Notes: a model not told the origin generated them from the letters alone. Shown: positions 48,959 through 58,126, numbered from the stretch's first letter. The stretch: DNA of 64,000 bases from Lachnospiraceae bacterium (GCA_029071325.1 JAIEAP010000044.1:1-64000), one strand, 5' to 3'. Numbers and translations: made by a program.

Positions 48959-49609
48959 ATGTTAGGAGAACGAAGAGGAGCTATTTTTGATCTGGACGGC
49001 ACGTTATTAGATTCCATGGGTGTGTGGAGGAAGATTGATGAAGATTTTCTTGGAAAACGTGGATTTGCGGTGCCGGAGGATTATCTTGTGGCAATCACTT
49101 CCAAGAATTTTGATGCGGCGGCAGAGTATACCATTGCGCGGTTTGGGCTGTCGGAAAGCAGGGAGGCGGTCATAGCGGAATGGTTTGCCATGGCGCAGCA
49201 GTCTTACGCCTGGGAGGTGGAGGCAAAGCCCTATGTCCTGGAGTATTTACAGCAGCTAAAAGCAGAGGGGGTGCGCATTGCGGCGGCAACCTCCTCTGAT
49301 GAACGTCTGTTTCTCCCGTGTCTTAAGCATTTGGGGCTTTATGAGTTCTTTGATGCCTTTGCAGTGACGGCTGAGGTGCCAAGAGGCAAGGGTTTCCCGG
49401 ATGTGTACCGCCTGGCGTCGGAGCGGATCGGTCTCTCCCCGGATTTCTGTGTGGTCTATGAGGATATCTTAAAAGGGATTGAGGGTGCAAAAATGGACGC
49501 TTACTATACAGTGGGAGTGGAGGATATCCACTCTGCCTATGAGAAGGAGGATATCCGCAGGCTTGCGGACCGGTATATCGTCAGCTTTGAGGAACTGCTG
49601 GGTACATAA
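48959..49609 (+). CDS. HAD family hydrolase, beta-phosphoglucomutase-like
   Basis: A 216-residue HAD-IA phosphatase with an alpha-helical cap. Motif I is FDLDGTLLDSMGVW (nucleophile Asp near residue 11), motif II AAATSSDERL, motif III region PRGKGFPDVY, motif IV VYEDILKGIEGAK. It starts 2 bases after argS and is surely cotranscribed. Substrates of such enzymes are small phosphates, for example sugar phosphates or phosphoglycolate; not assignable here. Confidence 0.88.
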   Translation: MLGERRGAIFDLDGTLLDSMGVWRKIDEDFLGKRGFAVPEDYLVAITSKNFDAAAEYTIARFGLSESREAVIAEWFAMAQQSYAWEVEAKPYVLEYLQQLKAEGVRIAAATSSDERLFLPCLKHLGLYEFFDAFAVTAEVPRGKGFPDVYRLASERIGLSPDFCVVYEDILKGIEGAKMDAYYTVGVEDIHSAYEKEDIRRLADRYIVSFEELLGT

Positions 49610-49693
49610 ACAAGCATGCTGTTTGCATTGTTTTGATAGGTATGTTATATTTATAAAATATACAGAAAAAAAGTGAATAGGTGGAGGAGAGTT

Positions 49694-50431
49694 ATGAGGA
49701 AATATTTGTATTTGATATTTGTATGTTTTTTTTGCACGCTGTTTGTTGCGTGTGATGACAGTGTCGATCATGCGGGGAAAGAGAATATACTATCTAATGA
49801 TACGGAGGTTGTAACAGAATATTACACATTTCCTGAACAGGAGACAGAAACAGAAGAGACGGAAGAAAGCACAGTACAGACAGAAAGTATAGCGTCGGCA
49901 GAACAGGAGAAGCTGCCGGAAGAAGCGGCGCCAATCTATACTTATAAAGAATTGGATCAAATCATGTATGCGCGGCAGTCTGTAAATGTCAGAAACCTGC
50001 CGGGTGTAGAAGGTGACAAAGTAGGCACGCTTTCTTACGCACAGGAAATAACAGTTACGGGACAGTGCAATGAGACAAGCTGGTATAGAGTTAATTATGG
50101 AGGGACGGAGGCTTTTGTAAGTGATCAATATTTGACAGATCAAAAGCCGGTTATGGAGAACGTAACGCAAGAACAGATTCCTGCAAACAGTAATTCGAAT
50201 GCTGCGAGTGTAGAAAATAGCACGCCGTCTTATGAGAATCATCAAAATGGCGGGACATCTGTAACCGTTCCAGAAGCTGAGGAGACCGGTGAAAATCTGG
50301 TGTGGGTTCCGATACATGGCGGAACGAAATACCACAGTACGTCTTCCTGTAGTAATATGATAGATCCAATGCAGGTATCTAAGGAAACGGCGATAGCAAA
50401 TGGTTATGAACCATGTAAAAGATGTCATTGA
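49694..50431 (+). CDS. SH3-domain lipoprotein with Cys-rich end
   Basis: A 245-residue surface lipoprotein. The signal peptide MRKYLYLIFVCFFCTLFVAC gives a lipobox at residue 20. A Glu/Thr-rich linker (to about residue 90) is followed by a bacterial SH3 domain (QSVNVRNLPGVEGDKVGTL to GGTEAFVSDQYL), a wall-binding fold. The C-terminus has YHSTSSCSNM and GYEPCKRCH, one Cys-His and one CxxC-type set 25-30 residues apart, likely a small metal-binding module. ATG follows GGAGGAGAG. It is monocistronic with its own terminator. Confidence 0.8.
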   Translation: MRKYLYLIFVCFFCTLFVACDDSVDHAGKENILSNDTEVVTEYYTFPEQETETEETEESTVQTESIASAEQEKLPEEAAPIYTYKELDQIMYARQSVNVRNLPGVEGDKVGTLSYAQEITVTGQCNETSWYRVNYGGTEAFVSDQYLTDQKPVMENVTQEQIPANSNSNAASVENSTPSYENHQNGGTSVTVPEAEETGENLVWVPIHGGTKYHSTSSCSNMIDPMQVSKETAIANGYEPCKRCH

Positions 50432-50451
50432 ATATAATATGATTTGAAATT

Positions 50452-50483
50452 GGCTCTCATCATATGATGAGAGCCGTTTTTTT
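50452..50483. terminator. Bidirectional terminator
   Basis: GGCTCTCATC-atat-GATGAGAGCC followed by GTTTTTTT. It lies between the converging SH3 lipoprotein and CLC genes and can serve both. Confidence 0.9.
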
Positions 50484-51768
50484 ATTGTGTCTGCTTATTG
50501 ATATAGTTTGTTTTGAATTTGGAGTACATGATCTTCTGACTTCGATAGAGACCATGGTATCCCGAAAGCATGTAGCTTAAGGCAATCGCCAGCAGGAAGT
50601 AGGGCATTCCTTCCAGCCCGAAGAGCTCGAAGCTGATCAGCAATGAAGTGATGGGGCAGTTAGTGACTCCGCAGAATACGGCAGTCATGCCTACAGCAGT
50701 GCATAGGGAGGGTGAAAATCCAAGCCATCCGCCGAAGAGACAGCCAAAGCTTGCGCCGATGAAGAGTGTAGGCACAATCTCTCCGCCTTTATATCCGGCA
50801 GCCAGCGTCAGGGCAGTAAAAACGATCTTCAATAGAAATGCCTCCGGGGCAATGCTGCCGTCAAAGCATCTGGATATAGTTTCTACACCGGCGCCGTTAT
50901 AATGCTGGTTGCCCACCAGTGCCGTGAGCAGCACAATGATGCATCCGCCTGTGAATATACGCAGATATTCATTGGTGATAAAGCGGCGGTACAGATGTTC
51001 ACAGCCATGCAGCGCCACGCAGAACAGAATGCTGACCAGTGCGCACAGAATGGCAAGCAGCGAGATGGTGGCGGCGGAGCCTATGGTAAAAGGCGGCAGT
51101 TCATGGATCTCATAGAAGGGCGGCATAATATGAAAATGCAGCGCCAGACCGTGTGCCGTCAGTGCGGATATGACACAGGGGAGCAGAGCGGAATAGTGCA
51201 TAATGCCTACGCTTACCACTTCCATAGAAAATATGGCGGCGGCCATAGGTGTGCCGAACAGGGCGGAGAAAGCGGCGCTCATGCCGCACATGATCATGAT
51301 ATGCTGGTCCTTTTCGTCAAAACGGAACAATCTACCCAGTGAGTTGCCAATGCTTCCGCCTAACTGCAGGGCAGCTCCCTCTCTGCCGGCGGAACCGCCG
51401 AACAGGTGCGTGATCAGAGTGGACAGGAAGATAAGCGGCGCCATGCGCAGAGGTATCCGTCTGCCGGACTGAATGGCAGACAGAACCAGATTGGTGCCTT
51501 CGTCATGTTCGTCCTTAAATATGTGATATAACCATACAATGACAACACCGCCTGCCGGCAGAAGCAGAATCAGCCAGGGATGGGCGAAGCGCATCCCGGT
51601 GACATACGCCATGCCCAGATAAAAGGCAATGCCGATCATGCCTACCAGGACTCCGGACAGAATAGAGAAGATGACCCATTTGACGGCTGTTTTCAGCCGT
51701 TTCAGATTGTGTACGAGTTTGTGCTTTATCGTAGCAACCGCTTCATCGGTGAGTATTGTGTTCATCAT
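50482..51768 (-). CDS. CLC family anion channel or transporter
   Basis: A 428-residue membrane protein of the ClC fold. The helix-dipole motif with the gating Glu is GSAGREGAALQLGG, near residue 130. Family marks follow in SAAFSALFGTPMAAAIFSMEV and AAGYKGGEIVPTLFIGASFG, with a last VGMTAVFCGVTNCPITS. It has no CBS domains. The early GTNLVLSAIQ in place of GSGIP and the short length recall the fluoride-exporting CLC-F branch, but the exact diagnostic residues are uncertain to me. No fluoride riboswitch is visible upstream. Its start lies 28 bases from a palindromic element. Confidence 0.88.
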   Translation of the reverse strand: MMNTILTDEAVATIKHKLVHNLKRLKTAVKWVIFSILSGVLVGMIGIAFYLGMAYVTGMRFAHPWLILLLPAGGVVIVWLYHIFKDEHDEGTNLVLSAIQSGRRIPLRMAPLIFLSTLITHLFGGSAGREGAALQLGGSIGNSLGRLFRFDEKDQHIMIMCGMSAAFSALFGTPMAAAIFSMEVVSVGIMHYSALLPCVISALTAHGLALHFHIMPPFYEIHELPPFTIGSAATISLLAILCALVSILFCVALHGCEHLYRRFITNEYLRIFTGGCIIVLLTALVGNQHYNGAGVETISRCFDGSIAPEAFLLKIVFTALTLAAGYKGGEIVPTLFIGASFGCLFGGWLGFSPSLCTAVGMTAVFCGVTNCPITSLLISFELFGLEGMPYFLLAIALSYMLSGYHGLYRSQKIMYSKFKTNYINKQTQ

Positions 51769-51796
51769 AAATCTAACTCCTTATTATATACCTATG

Positions 51797-51970
51797 TAAC
51801 AGTTCAGCCGCGCCCGCCATTCGCAAAACCAGCCAGCAAAGCTGTCTGCCGCCGCTATGCGGCTCTGCATTTTGCTCATGGAGGGGTGCTCCTCTCATGA
51901 AATAGCGGTACATGTGCTTTGCGTGCAAGCACTCACGCACCTGTACCGTTATTTCATGGCTGAACTGTTA
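51797..51970. repeat. Palindromic element family C, third copy
   Basis: A 174-base copy with ends TAACAGTTCAG and CTGAACTGTTA and the large end hairpin between CATGAAATAGCGGTACATGTG near 51896 and CACCTGTACCGTTATTTCATG near 51937. The middle (AGCCAGCAAAGCTGTCTGCC) differs from the 32.5 kb copy. It lies between the divergent CLC and maltose-type genes. Confidence 0.8.
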
Positions 51971-52165
51971 ATATCTATGTTATCACCGGAATATATGTTT
52001 GACAAATATTTTCTTAAGGGGGAGTGGAATGAAGAATGCGTCTCTTTCCGGCACACCGGGATGGACGTTTGGATAATATAAACGAAAAAACACGAAAAAC
52101 ATGGCAAAAGTGCACAAAAATAGAGTGGCAAAATCATGTAAGTATACAAAATGTAAGAAAGCCTC

Positions 52166-52219
52166 TTGCTATTTTTCGCAAAAAGGGGTATGGTATACAT
52201 ATCCGCTGAAAACGTTACC
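52166..52219 (+). promoter_or_regulatory. Promoter and cre/LacI-type operator
   Basis: TTGCTA at 52166-52171 and TATGGT at 52189-52194, spacer 17. TGAAAACGTTACC at 52207-52219 is centred on AACGTT and matches the cre/LacI operator style TGWAARCGYTWNC. Placed over the expected start it would allow repression by CcpA or by the LacI regulator of this operon. Confidence 0.65.
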
Positions 52220-52311
52220 GGAATGATGCCGACCTGATCACAGAGCCGTGCAGGTTGACATGGAACGGGCGTTTCGGACAGGATGCACATTATATTTTAG
52301 GAGGATGTACT

Positions 52312-53718
52312 ATGAAGAAAAAATTAGTATCACTCATGCTGGTTGTTTCTATGGCTGGTGCGTTATTGGCAGGCTGCGGCGGCGATGACGATAAGGATGC
52401 CAATAAAGGCGGAAACAACACCCCGGGCACAGAGAATAACGGTGGTAGCGATGACCAGCAGACAGCAGGTTCCGGTAAGGTTTATTACTTGAACTTCAAG
52501 CCGGAGCAGGCAGATGCCTGGGTAGATCTGGCAGCAGCTTACACAGCTGAGACTGGTGTTCAGGTAGACGTGGTAACGGCTGCATCCGGTACATACGAGG
52601 AGCAGTTAAAGTCTGAGATGGCTAAGAGCGACGCTCCTACGTTGTTCCAGGTAAACGGACCGGTTGGTCTGGCTACATGGAAGGATTACTGCTATGACAT
52701 GTCTGGTTCTGAAGTATACGGACAGCTGAAGAGCGATGAGTTCGCACTGAAGGACGGCAGTTCTGTACTTGGTATTGCGTACGTTATCGAGACTTATGGT
52801 CTGATCTACAATAAGACGGCTCTGGAAGCATACTGCGGAATGGACAATGCAGTTGTTTCTTCTATTGATGAGATCAACAACTTCGAGACACTGAAGGCAG
52901 TGGCAGACGATATCCAGGCTAGAGCATCTGAGCTTGCAGATGCATCAGGATTCCCCATCGAGGCAGCATTCACATCTGCTGGTATGGATTCCTCCTCTGA
53001 CTGGAGATTCAAGACCCACTTAGCAAACCTGCCGATCTACTATGAGTATGAGGCAGACGGCATCGGCTCTACCGAAGCTATCAAGGGAACCTTCCTTGAC
53101 AACTACAAGAACATCTGGGATCTGTACACCACAGACGCTACCTGCGCAGGCTCTATGCTGTCAGGTAAGACCGGTGATGACGCAGTTGCAGAGTTCGGTC
53201 TTGGTCAGGCTGTATTCTATCAGAATGGTACCTGGGCTTACGGTGATATCACCAATGCAGGTATTTTGACAGATGACGACCTTGGCATGATGCCGATCTA
53301 CATCGGTGCTGCAGGCGAGGAGAATCAGGGTCTGTGTACAGGTTCTGAGAACTACTGGTGTGTAAACAAGAACGCATCCGAGGATGATATCCAGGCAACT
53401 CTGGACTTCTTAAACTGGGTAGTAACCAGCGATACCGGACGTGACAGCTTAGCAAACACCATGGGCTTCGTAACTCCGTTCAAGGCATTTGATGATGGTT
53501 ACACCGCTGCTAACCCGTTCATCGAGGATGACAACGAGTACATCGCAGCTGGTAAGATTCCGGTGAAGTGGTGCTTCACAACAATGCCTTCTGAGGCTTG
53601 GAAAGACGGCGTAGGTTCTGCGCTTACTGCATATGCTGCAGGTACAGGCTCTTGGGATGACGTTGTAACAGCATTCGTTGATGGCTGGGCTACAGAGTAC
53701 GCAGCAGCAAACGAGTAA
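52312..53718 (+). CDS. Maltodextrin-type ABC solute-binding lipoprotein
   Basis: A 468-residue extracellular binding protein. The signal peptide ends LLAGC; a linker of Gly, Asp and Asn follows (residues 20-60). The mature domain begins KVYYLNFKPEQADAWVDLA, has the binding-protein phrase AMSKSDAPTLFQ-like EMAKSDAPTLFQVNG, and ends in a Tyr/Ala-rich helix. Codon use is strongly biased, like ppdK, so expression is probably very high. Start follows TTTTAGGAGGATGTACT. It heads an operon of two permeases, a LacI regulator and malQ, so the ligand is likely a maltooligosaccharide. Confidence 0.92.
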   Translation: MKKKLVSLMLVVSMAGALLAGCGGDDDKDANKGGNNTPGTENNGGSDDQQTAGSGKVYYLNFKPEQADAWVDLAAAYTAETGVQVDVVTAASGTYEEQLKSEMAKSDAPTLFQVNGPVGLATWKDYCYDMSGSEVYGQLKSDEFALKDGSSVLGIAYVIETYGLIYNKTALEAYCGMDNAVVSSIDEINNFETLKAVADDIQARASELADASGFPIEAAFTSAGMDSSSDWRFKTHLANLPIYYEYEADGIGSTEAIKGTFLDNYKNIWDLYTTDATCAGSMLSGKTGDDAVAEFGLGQAVFYQNGTWAYGDITNAGILTDDDLGMMPIYIGAAGEENQGLCTGSENYWCVNKNASEDDIQATLDFLNWVVTSDTGRDSLANTMGFVTPFKAFDDGYTAANPFIEDDNEYIAAGKIPVKWCFTTMPSEAWKDGVGSALTAYAAGTGSWDDVVTAFVDGWATEYAAANE

Positions 53719-53754
53719 ATCAAATATCTGATTTTTGAGATCAGAACTTATTTC

Positions 53755-53780
53755 AGGGCGGGCGAGAGATCGCCTGCCCT
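53755..53780 (+). terminator. Hairpin between binding-protein and permease genes
   Basis: AGGGCGGGCGA-gaga-TCGCCTGCCCT, 11 pairs with one mismatch, followed by TT and an A-run. Probably a leaky terminator or mRNA-stabilising stem that keeps permease levels below the binding protein. Confidence 0.65.
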
Positions 53781-53805
53781 TTAAAAAAAGGAAAGGAAAA
53801 ATATT

Positions 53806-54648
53806 ATGGATAAAGCAATTAAAAAATATTTTCCTCTTTTTGCACTTCCCACTCTGGCTGCATTTACAATAGGTTTTATAATTCCTTTTATTATGGGTAT
53901 CTATTTATCTTTTTGTAAATTCACAACGATTACGGATGCAAAAATTATAGGATTTTCCAATTATACGAAGATATTTGGTGATGAGACATTTGTACACGCT
54001 TTATGGTACACGGTGTTGTTTACTATAGTATCGGTGCTTCTGATTAACTTTTTTGCATTTGTTATTGCGATGCTTTTAACAAAGGGAATTAGGGGAACAA
54101 ATGTGTTCCGTACCATATTCTTCATGCCGAACCTGATTGGCGGTATCGTATTAGGTTACATCTGGCAGCTGATCTTTAACGGTATTCTGGCACACTGGGA
54201 TATTACCTTGATGTACCATGAGAAATATGGTTTCTGGGGTCTGGTCATCCTGATGTGCTGGCAGCAGGTTGGTTATATGATGATCATCTATATTGCTGGT
54301 ATCCAGAATATTCCAGGAGACCTGATCGAGGCAGCCAAAATTGATGGAGCGACCTCCTGGCAGGTGCTGACGAAGGTAACGCTTCCCATGGTAATGCCTT
54401 CCATTACCGTATGTACGTTCCTGACGCTGACCAACGGTTTTAAGCTCTATGACCAGAATATGGCATTGACCGCCGGTGAACCGGCCAAGATGTCACAGTT
54501 GCTTGCATTGAATATCTATGACACGTTTTACGGCAGGAACGGCTGGGAAGGTGTCGGTCAGGCGAAAGCCGTGGTATTCTTCATTATCGTGGCAGTGATT
54601 GCTGTAACCCAGAATTATCTCACCAGAAGTAAGGAGGTGCAGCAGTAA
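53806..54648 (+). CDS. ABC transporter permease, MalF type
   Basis: A 280-residue membrane permease with six hydrophobic segments, the first at TLAAFTIGFIIPFIMGIYLSF. The docking loop is EAAKIDGATSWQVLTKVTLP. Start follows GGAAAGGAAAAAT. The last base of its TAA stop is the first base of the following ATG, so the two permeases are tightly coupled. Relatives carry an extra N-terminal region that is absent here, as in most Firmicute sugar systems. Confidence 0.93.
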   Translation: MDKAIKKYFPLFALPTLAAFTIGFIIPFIMGIYLSFCKFTTITDAKIIGFSNYTKIFGDETFVHALWYTVLFTIVSVLLINFFAFVIAMLLTKGIRGTNVFRTIFFMPNLIGGIVLGYIWQLIFNGILAHWDITLMYHEKYGFWGLVILMCWQQVGYMMIIYIAGIQNIPGDLIEAAKIDGATSWQVLTKVTLPMVMPSITVCTFLTLTNGFKLYDQNMALTAGEPAKMSQLLALNIYDTFYGRNGWEGVGQAKAVVFFIIVAVIAVTQNYLTRSKEVQQ

Positions 54649-55532
54649 TGAGTAGTGTAAGAAAAGCAAAACACGGATGGATACTGACGCTGATCTTCTC
54701 TATCCTGAGTGTAGTATATGTATTACCTATTGTAATCGTGACTATGAATTCTTTCAAACTGAAAGCATATATCAATAGATATCCCTTCCAGTTGGGACCA
54801 TTTAAGCTGTCTGACGGCTGGGATAGGTTCGTGGACGGAATACAGAAGGCTTTCGTGGGACTGGAAAACTATGTGGAAGGAGTTCGTAAGATTGATTTCT
54901 TCCGAGCATTTGGTTATTCCTTATTCATTACCATATGTTCTGTGGCAGTGATTATCATATGTACTTCTATGTGTGCATGGTATATCACCCGTGTACAGAA
55001 CAAGTTTACCAAGGGCATCTACTACCTGTGCCTGTTTTCCATGATCGTACCGTTCCAGATGGTTATGTTCACGCTGTCCAAGTTGGCGAATATGCTGCAT
55101 CTGGGTAACCCGGTGGGTATTATCCTGGTATATCTTGGATTTGGTGCGGGACTGGCGGTGTTCATGTTCTGCGGCTTTGTTAAGAGCATTCCTCTTGAGA
55201 TAGAGGAGGCGGCCATGATCGATGGCTGTAATCCGATCCAGACTTACTTCCAGGTGGTATTTCCCATCTTGAAGCCCACGGCCATCACGGTTGCAATCCT
55301 GCAGGCGATGTGGATATGGAACGATTATCTGCTGCCGTCTCTGGTATTGGACCGCAAGCGTTACACCACAATTCCTATTGCTATCCAGTATCTGAAGGGC
55401 GGATACGGTTCCATTGACTGGGGCGCAATGATGGCAATGCTGGTGCTGGCAATCATCCCGATCATCATATTCTACGCAGCATGCCAGAAGCATATCATCG
55501 AGGGTGTTGTGGCAGGAGCAGTGAAGGGCTAA
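54648..55532 (+). CDS. ABC transporter permease, MalG type
   Basis: A 294-residue permease, second channel half. Six hydrophobic segments can be drawn, beginning ILTLIFSILSVVYVLPIVIV, and the docking loop is EEAAMIDGCNPIQTYFQVVFP. A hydrophilic loop of about 50 residues between the first two segments (LSDGWDRFVDGIQKAFVG) is longer than in the permease at 11.5 kb. Ribosome binding site AAGGAGG lies in the end of the partner gene. No ATPase gene is part of this operon. Confidence 0.93.
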   Translation: MSSVRKAKHGWILTLIFSILSVVYVLPIVIVTMNSFKLKAYINRYPFQLGPFKLSDGWDRFVDGIQKAFVGLENYVEGVRKIDFFRAFGYSLFITICSVAVIIICTSMCAWYITRVQNKFTKGIYYLCLFSMIVPFQMVMFTLSKLANMLHLGNPVGIILVYLGFGAGLAVFMFCGFVKSIPLEIEEAAMIDGCNPIQTYFQVVFPILKPTAITVAILQAMWIWNDYLLPSLVLDRKRYTTIPIAIQYLKGGYGSIDWGAMMAMLVLAIIPIIIFYAACQKHIIEGVVAGAVKG

Positions 55533-55576
55533 GTGATGCGGATTCCGCAAAAGCGTAAGAAAGGCGAACAGCAGAC

Positions 55577-56584
55577 ATGACGATTAAAGATATTGCGAGG
55601 GAATCCGGATATTCGGTGAGTACAGTGTCCAGAGTCCTGAACAACAGAAGTGATGTGAGCCCGGAAGCCAAGAAAAAAATCGATGAGATTGTTGCGGAAC
55701 ATAATTTTGTGCCAAATAATAATGCCAAGCATTTAAAGCAGATCGCCTCCGAGACAATATGTGCGTTGGTAAAGGGGCGTTCGAATATATTGTTTTCCGG
55801 TATTGTAGAAGAAATGCAGAAAGCGTTTGCCAAGACTCACTATACGCTGCAGGTCGTCTATTTGGATGAGGAGGACAATGAAGTCGAGCAAGCGGTCATT
55901 CAATGCAGGGAGAAGAAACCTCTGGGGATTTTATTCCTCGGAGGTAATCCTGTTTATTTCCGTGAAATGTTTGCAAAGGTTAAGATTCCTGCTGTTCTGG
56001 TTAGCACCGGGGCGCAGGAGCTGGGCTTTTCCAATCTCTCCAGTGTAGCGACCGATGACAAAGCGGCGGCAAAATGTGCGGTAGATTATCTGCTGGCACA
56101 GGGGCATCGGCATATCGGTATCCTGGGAGGCAATACGAAGTTGTCTCATACCAGCCGGGAGCGGCTGAAGGGCTGTATGGAGAGTTTTGAAGCAGCGGGG
56201 ATACGATTTGATTCGGATCGGTATTTTGTCACCGCAAGATTTGATTTTCAGAGCGCATACCGTGCCGCAAACCGACTGATGGATACGGCAGATGATGTGA
56301 CAGCAGTATTTGCTATGAGTGATGTAATGGCGATCGGCGCGATCCGTGCTCTTTTAGACCGGGGACTGCGTGTGCCGGAGGATGTGTCAGTGATGGGATT
56401 TGACGGAATTTCCATGGCAGATTACTATAACCCGAAGCTGACCACGATACGGCAGCAGTTTGGCATTATGGCACAGCGCAGCGTTGAGATACTATTTGAA
56501 GCAATTGACTTGAAAACCGGTGCATTACATGAGATAATACCTTTTGAGATGACAATCGGTGAAAGCGTCCGGACGATCGGATGA
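55577..56584 (+). CDS. LacI family transcriptional regulator
   Basis: A 335-residue repressor. The first 50 residues are the LacI helix-turn-helix plus hinge (TIKDIARESGYSVSTVSRVL, then HLKQIASETI), followed by the periplasmic-binding-protein-like ligand domain with GHRHIGILGG and DDVTAVFAMSDVMAIGAI. By position it controls the maltodextrin-type operon, and TGAAAACGTTACC upstream of the first gene is a fitting operator. Its stop overlaps the open frame that leads into malQ. Confidence 0.93.
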   Translation: MTIKDIARESGYSVSTVSRVLNNRSDVSPEAKKKIDEIVAEHNFVPNNNAKHLKQIASETICALVKGRSNILFSGIVEEMQKAFAKTHYTLQVVYLDEEDNEVEQAVIQCREKKPLGILFLGGNPVYFREMFAKVKIPAVLVSTGAQELGFSNLSSVATDDKAAAKCAVDYLLAQGHRHIGILGGNTKLSHTSRERLKGCMESFEAAGIRFDSDRYFVTARFDFQSAYRAANRLMDTADDVTAVFAMSDVMAIGAIRALLDRGLRVPEDVSVMGFDGISMADYYNPKLTTIRQQFGIMAQRSVEILFEAIDLKTGALHEIIPFEMTIGESVRTIG

Positions 56585-56625
56585 ACCGGGGAAATGTAAA
56601 AAGATATGCAGGAGGAAAGAAAATT

Positions 56626-58125
56626 ATGAGAACCAGTGGGATATTGATGCATATATCTTCACTTCCGTCACCGTACGGAATTGGTACGATGGGAAAAGAA
56701 GCAAGGAAGTTTGTGGATTTCCTGGAGAAAGCGGGACAGAGTTATTGGCAGATACTGCCGATATGCCCCACCAGTTACGGAGATTCTCCCTATCAGTCCT
56801 TTTCCAGCTTTGCAGGCAATCCGTATTTTATTGATCTGGATTATCTGTGCAAGGATAAGCTGCTGACGAAAAGGGAGTGTACGAATTGTGAATGGGGAGA
56901 TGATCCGGAATACGTAGATTATGGAATCCTGTACGAGAACAGATTTCCCCTGCTGAAAAAGGTGTATGCGCGGTTTAAAGAGAATGTGCCGGAGCGGTTT
57001 TATACATTCTGCCAAGAGAACAGTTACTGGCTGGACGACTATGCACTGTTCATGGCGTTGAAGGATGCCAATGACGGTGTGGCCTGGTTTGAGTGGGACA
57101 AGGATTTGAAGGTGCGCAAGCCGGAAGCTATTGCAGAAGCTAAGGAAACATATGCCGAGGATATTGAATTCTGGAAGATGCTTCAGTATCTGTTTACAGA
57201 GCAGTGGACAGATCTTAAGAAATATGCCAATGATAAAGGTATCGGCATTATCGGTGATGTTCCGATCTATGTGGCACGGGACAGTGCCGATGTGTGGGCT
57301 AATCCTGGACAATTCTATCTGGATGAGAACCTTGATCCTATTGATGTGTCAGGATGTCCGCCGGATGCGTTCTCTGATGACGGGCAGTTGTGGGGCAACC
57401 CTCTGTTCCGTTGGGATGTGATGAAGAAGGACGACTATGCGTGGTGGACCAGACGTATTGGATTTATGGCAAAGCTGTACGATATTGTCCGTATCGATCA
57501 TTTCCGTGGCTTTGATTCTTATTATGCGATTCCGGGTAAGGATACCAACGCAAAGAATGGGGAGTGGCGTGAAGGCCCTGGTATGGATCTGTTTTGCACG
57601 CTGGAGAAGAAGCTGGGGAAACTGAATATTATTGCAGAGGATTTGGGATACCTGACGCCTTCTGTGAAGAAGCTGTTAAAGGATACGGGATTCCCTGGAA
57701 TGAAGCTGCTCCTGTTTGCATTTGACAGCCGTGAGGAGAGTGATTATCTTCCTCACACATATTCCAGCAATTGTGTTGTATATACAGGAACCCATGATAA
57801 TGACACCATTATGGGCTGGTTTAAGAGTGCACCCAAGGAGAGCGTAAAATATGCCAAGGAATATCTGCGCCTGACGAAGGAAGAAGGCTACAACTGGGGC
57901 ATGTTAAAGGCTGTATGGGCCAGCGTTGGAAATATGGCCATTGTTCCGATGCAGGATATTCTCGGTCTTGGTAATGAAGGAAGAATGAACATGCCTTCCA
58001 CTTTGGGTACGAACTGGATGTGGCGTGCGCTGGACGGCGACATGAATGCGGCGCTGGCGCGGAAGATCTGCAAGAATATGCAGATTTATTGTAGAATGAG
58101 AAAGCCGGAAGAGACAGAGGAATAG
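56626..58125 (+). CDS. malQ: 4-alpha-glucanotransferase
   Basis: GH77 amylomaltase that moves glucan units between maltooligosaccharides. The 499-residue length is normal. Conserved parts: HISSLPSPYGIGTMG at the start, SPYQSFSSFAGNP, the catalytic nucleophile Asp in RIDHFRGFDSYY, the general acid Glu in IAEDLGYLTP, and the third acid in TGTHDNDT. ATG 56626 follows GCAGGAGGAAAG. It handles oligosaccharides brought in by the upstream transporter. The lipid kinase gene begins only 1 base after its stop. Confidence 0.97.
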   Translation: MRTSGILMHISSLPSPYGIGTMGKEARKFVDFLEKAGQSYWQILPICPTSYGDSPYQSFSSFAGNPYFIDLDYLCKDKLLTKRECTNCEWGDDPEYVDYGILYENRFPLLKKVYARFKENVPERFYTFCQENSYWLDDYALFMALKDANDGVAWFEWDKDLKVRKPEAIAEAKETYAEDIEFWKMLQYLFTEQWTDLKKYANDKGIGIIGDVPIYVARDSADVWANPGQFYLDENLDPIDVSGCPPDAFSDDGQLWGNPLFRWDVMKKDDYAWWTRRIGFMAKLYDIVRIDHFRGFDSYYAIPGKDTNAKNGEWREGPGMDLFCTLEKKLGKLNIIAEDLGYLTPSVKKLLKDTGFPGMKLLLFAFDSREESDYLPHTYSSNCVVYTGTHDNDTIMGWFKSAPKESVKYAKEYLRLTKEEGYNWGMLKAVWASVGNMAIVPMQDILGLGNEGRMNMPSTLGTNWMWRALDGDMNAALARKICKNMQIYCRMRKPEETEE

Positions 58126-58126
58126 G

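Noticed and set aside
50902-51342. 146-codon plus-strand open frame within the CLC gene
   Set aside because: Antisense to conserved CLC helices; composition is rich in His, Gln and Cys and no start site is present.
50482-52311. Fluoride riboswitch upstream of the CLC gene
   Set aside because: The 5' region is only 28 bases before a palindromic repeat and shows no fluoride-riboswitch core.
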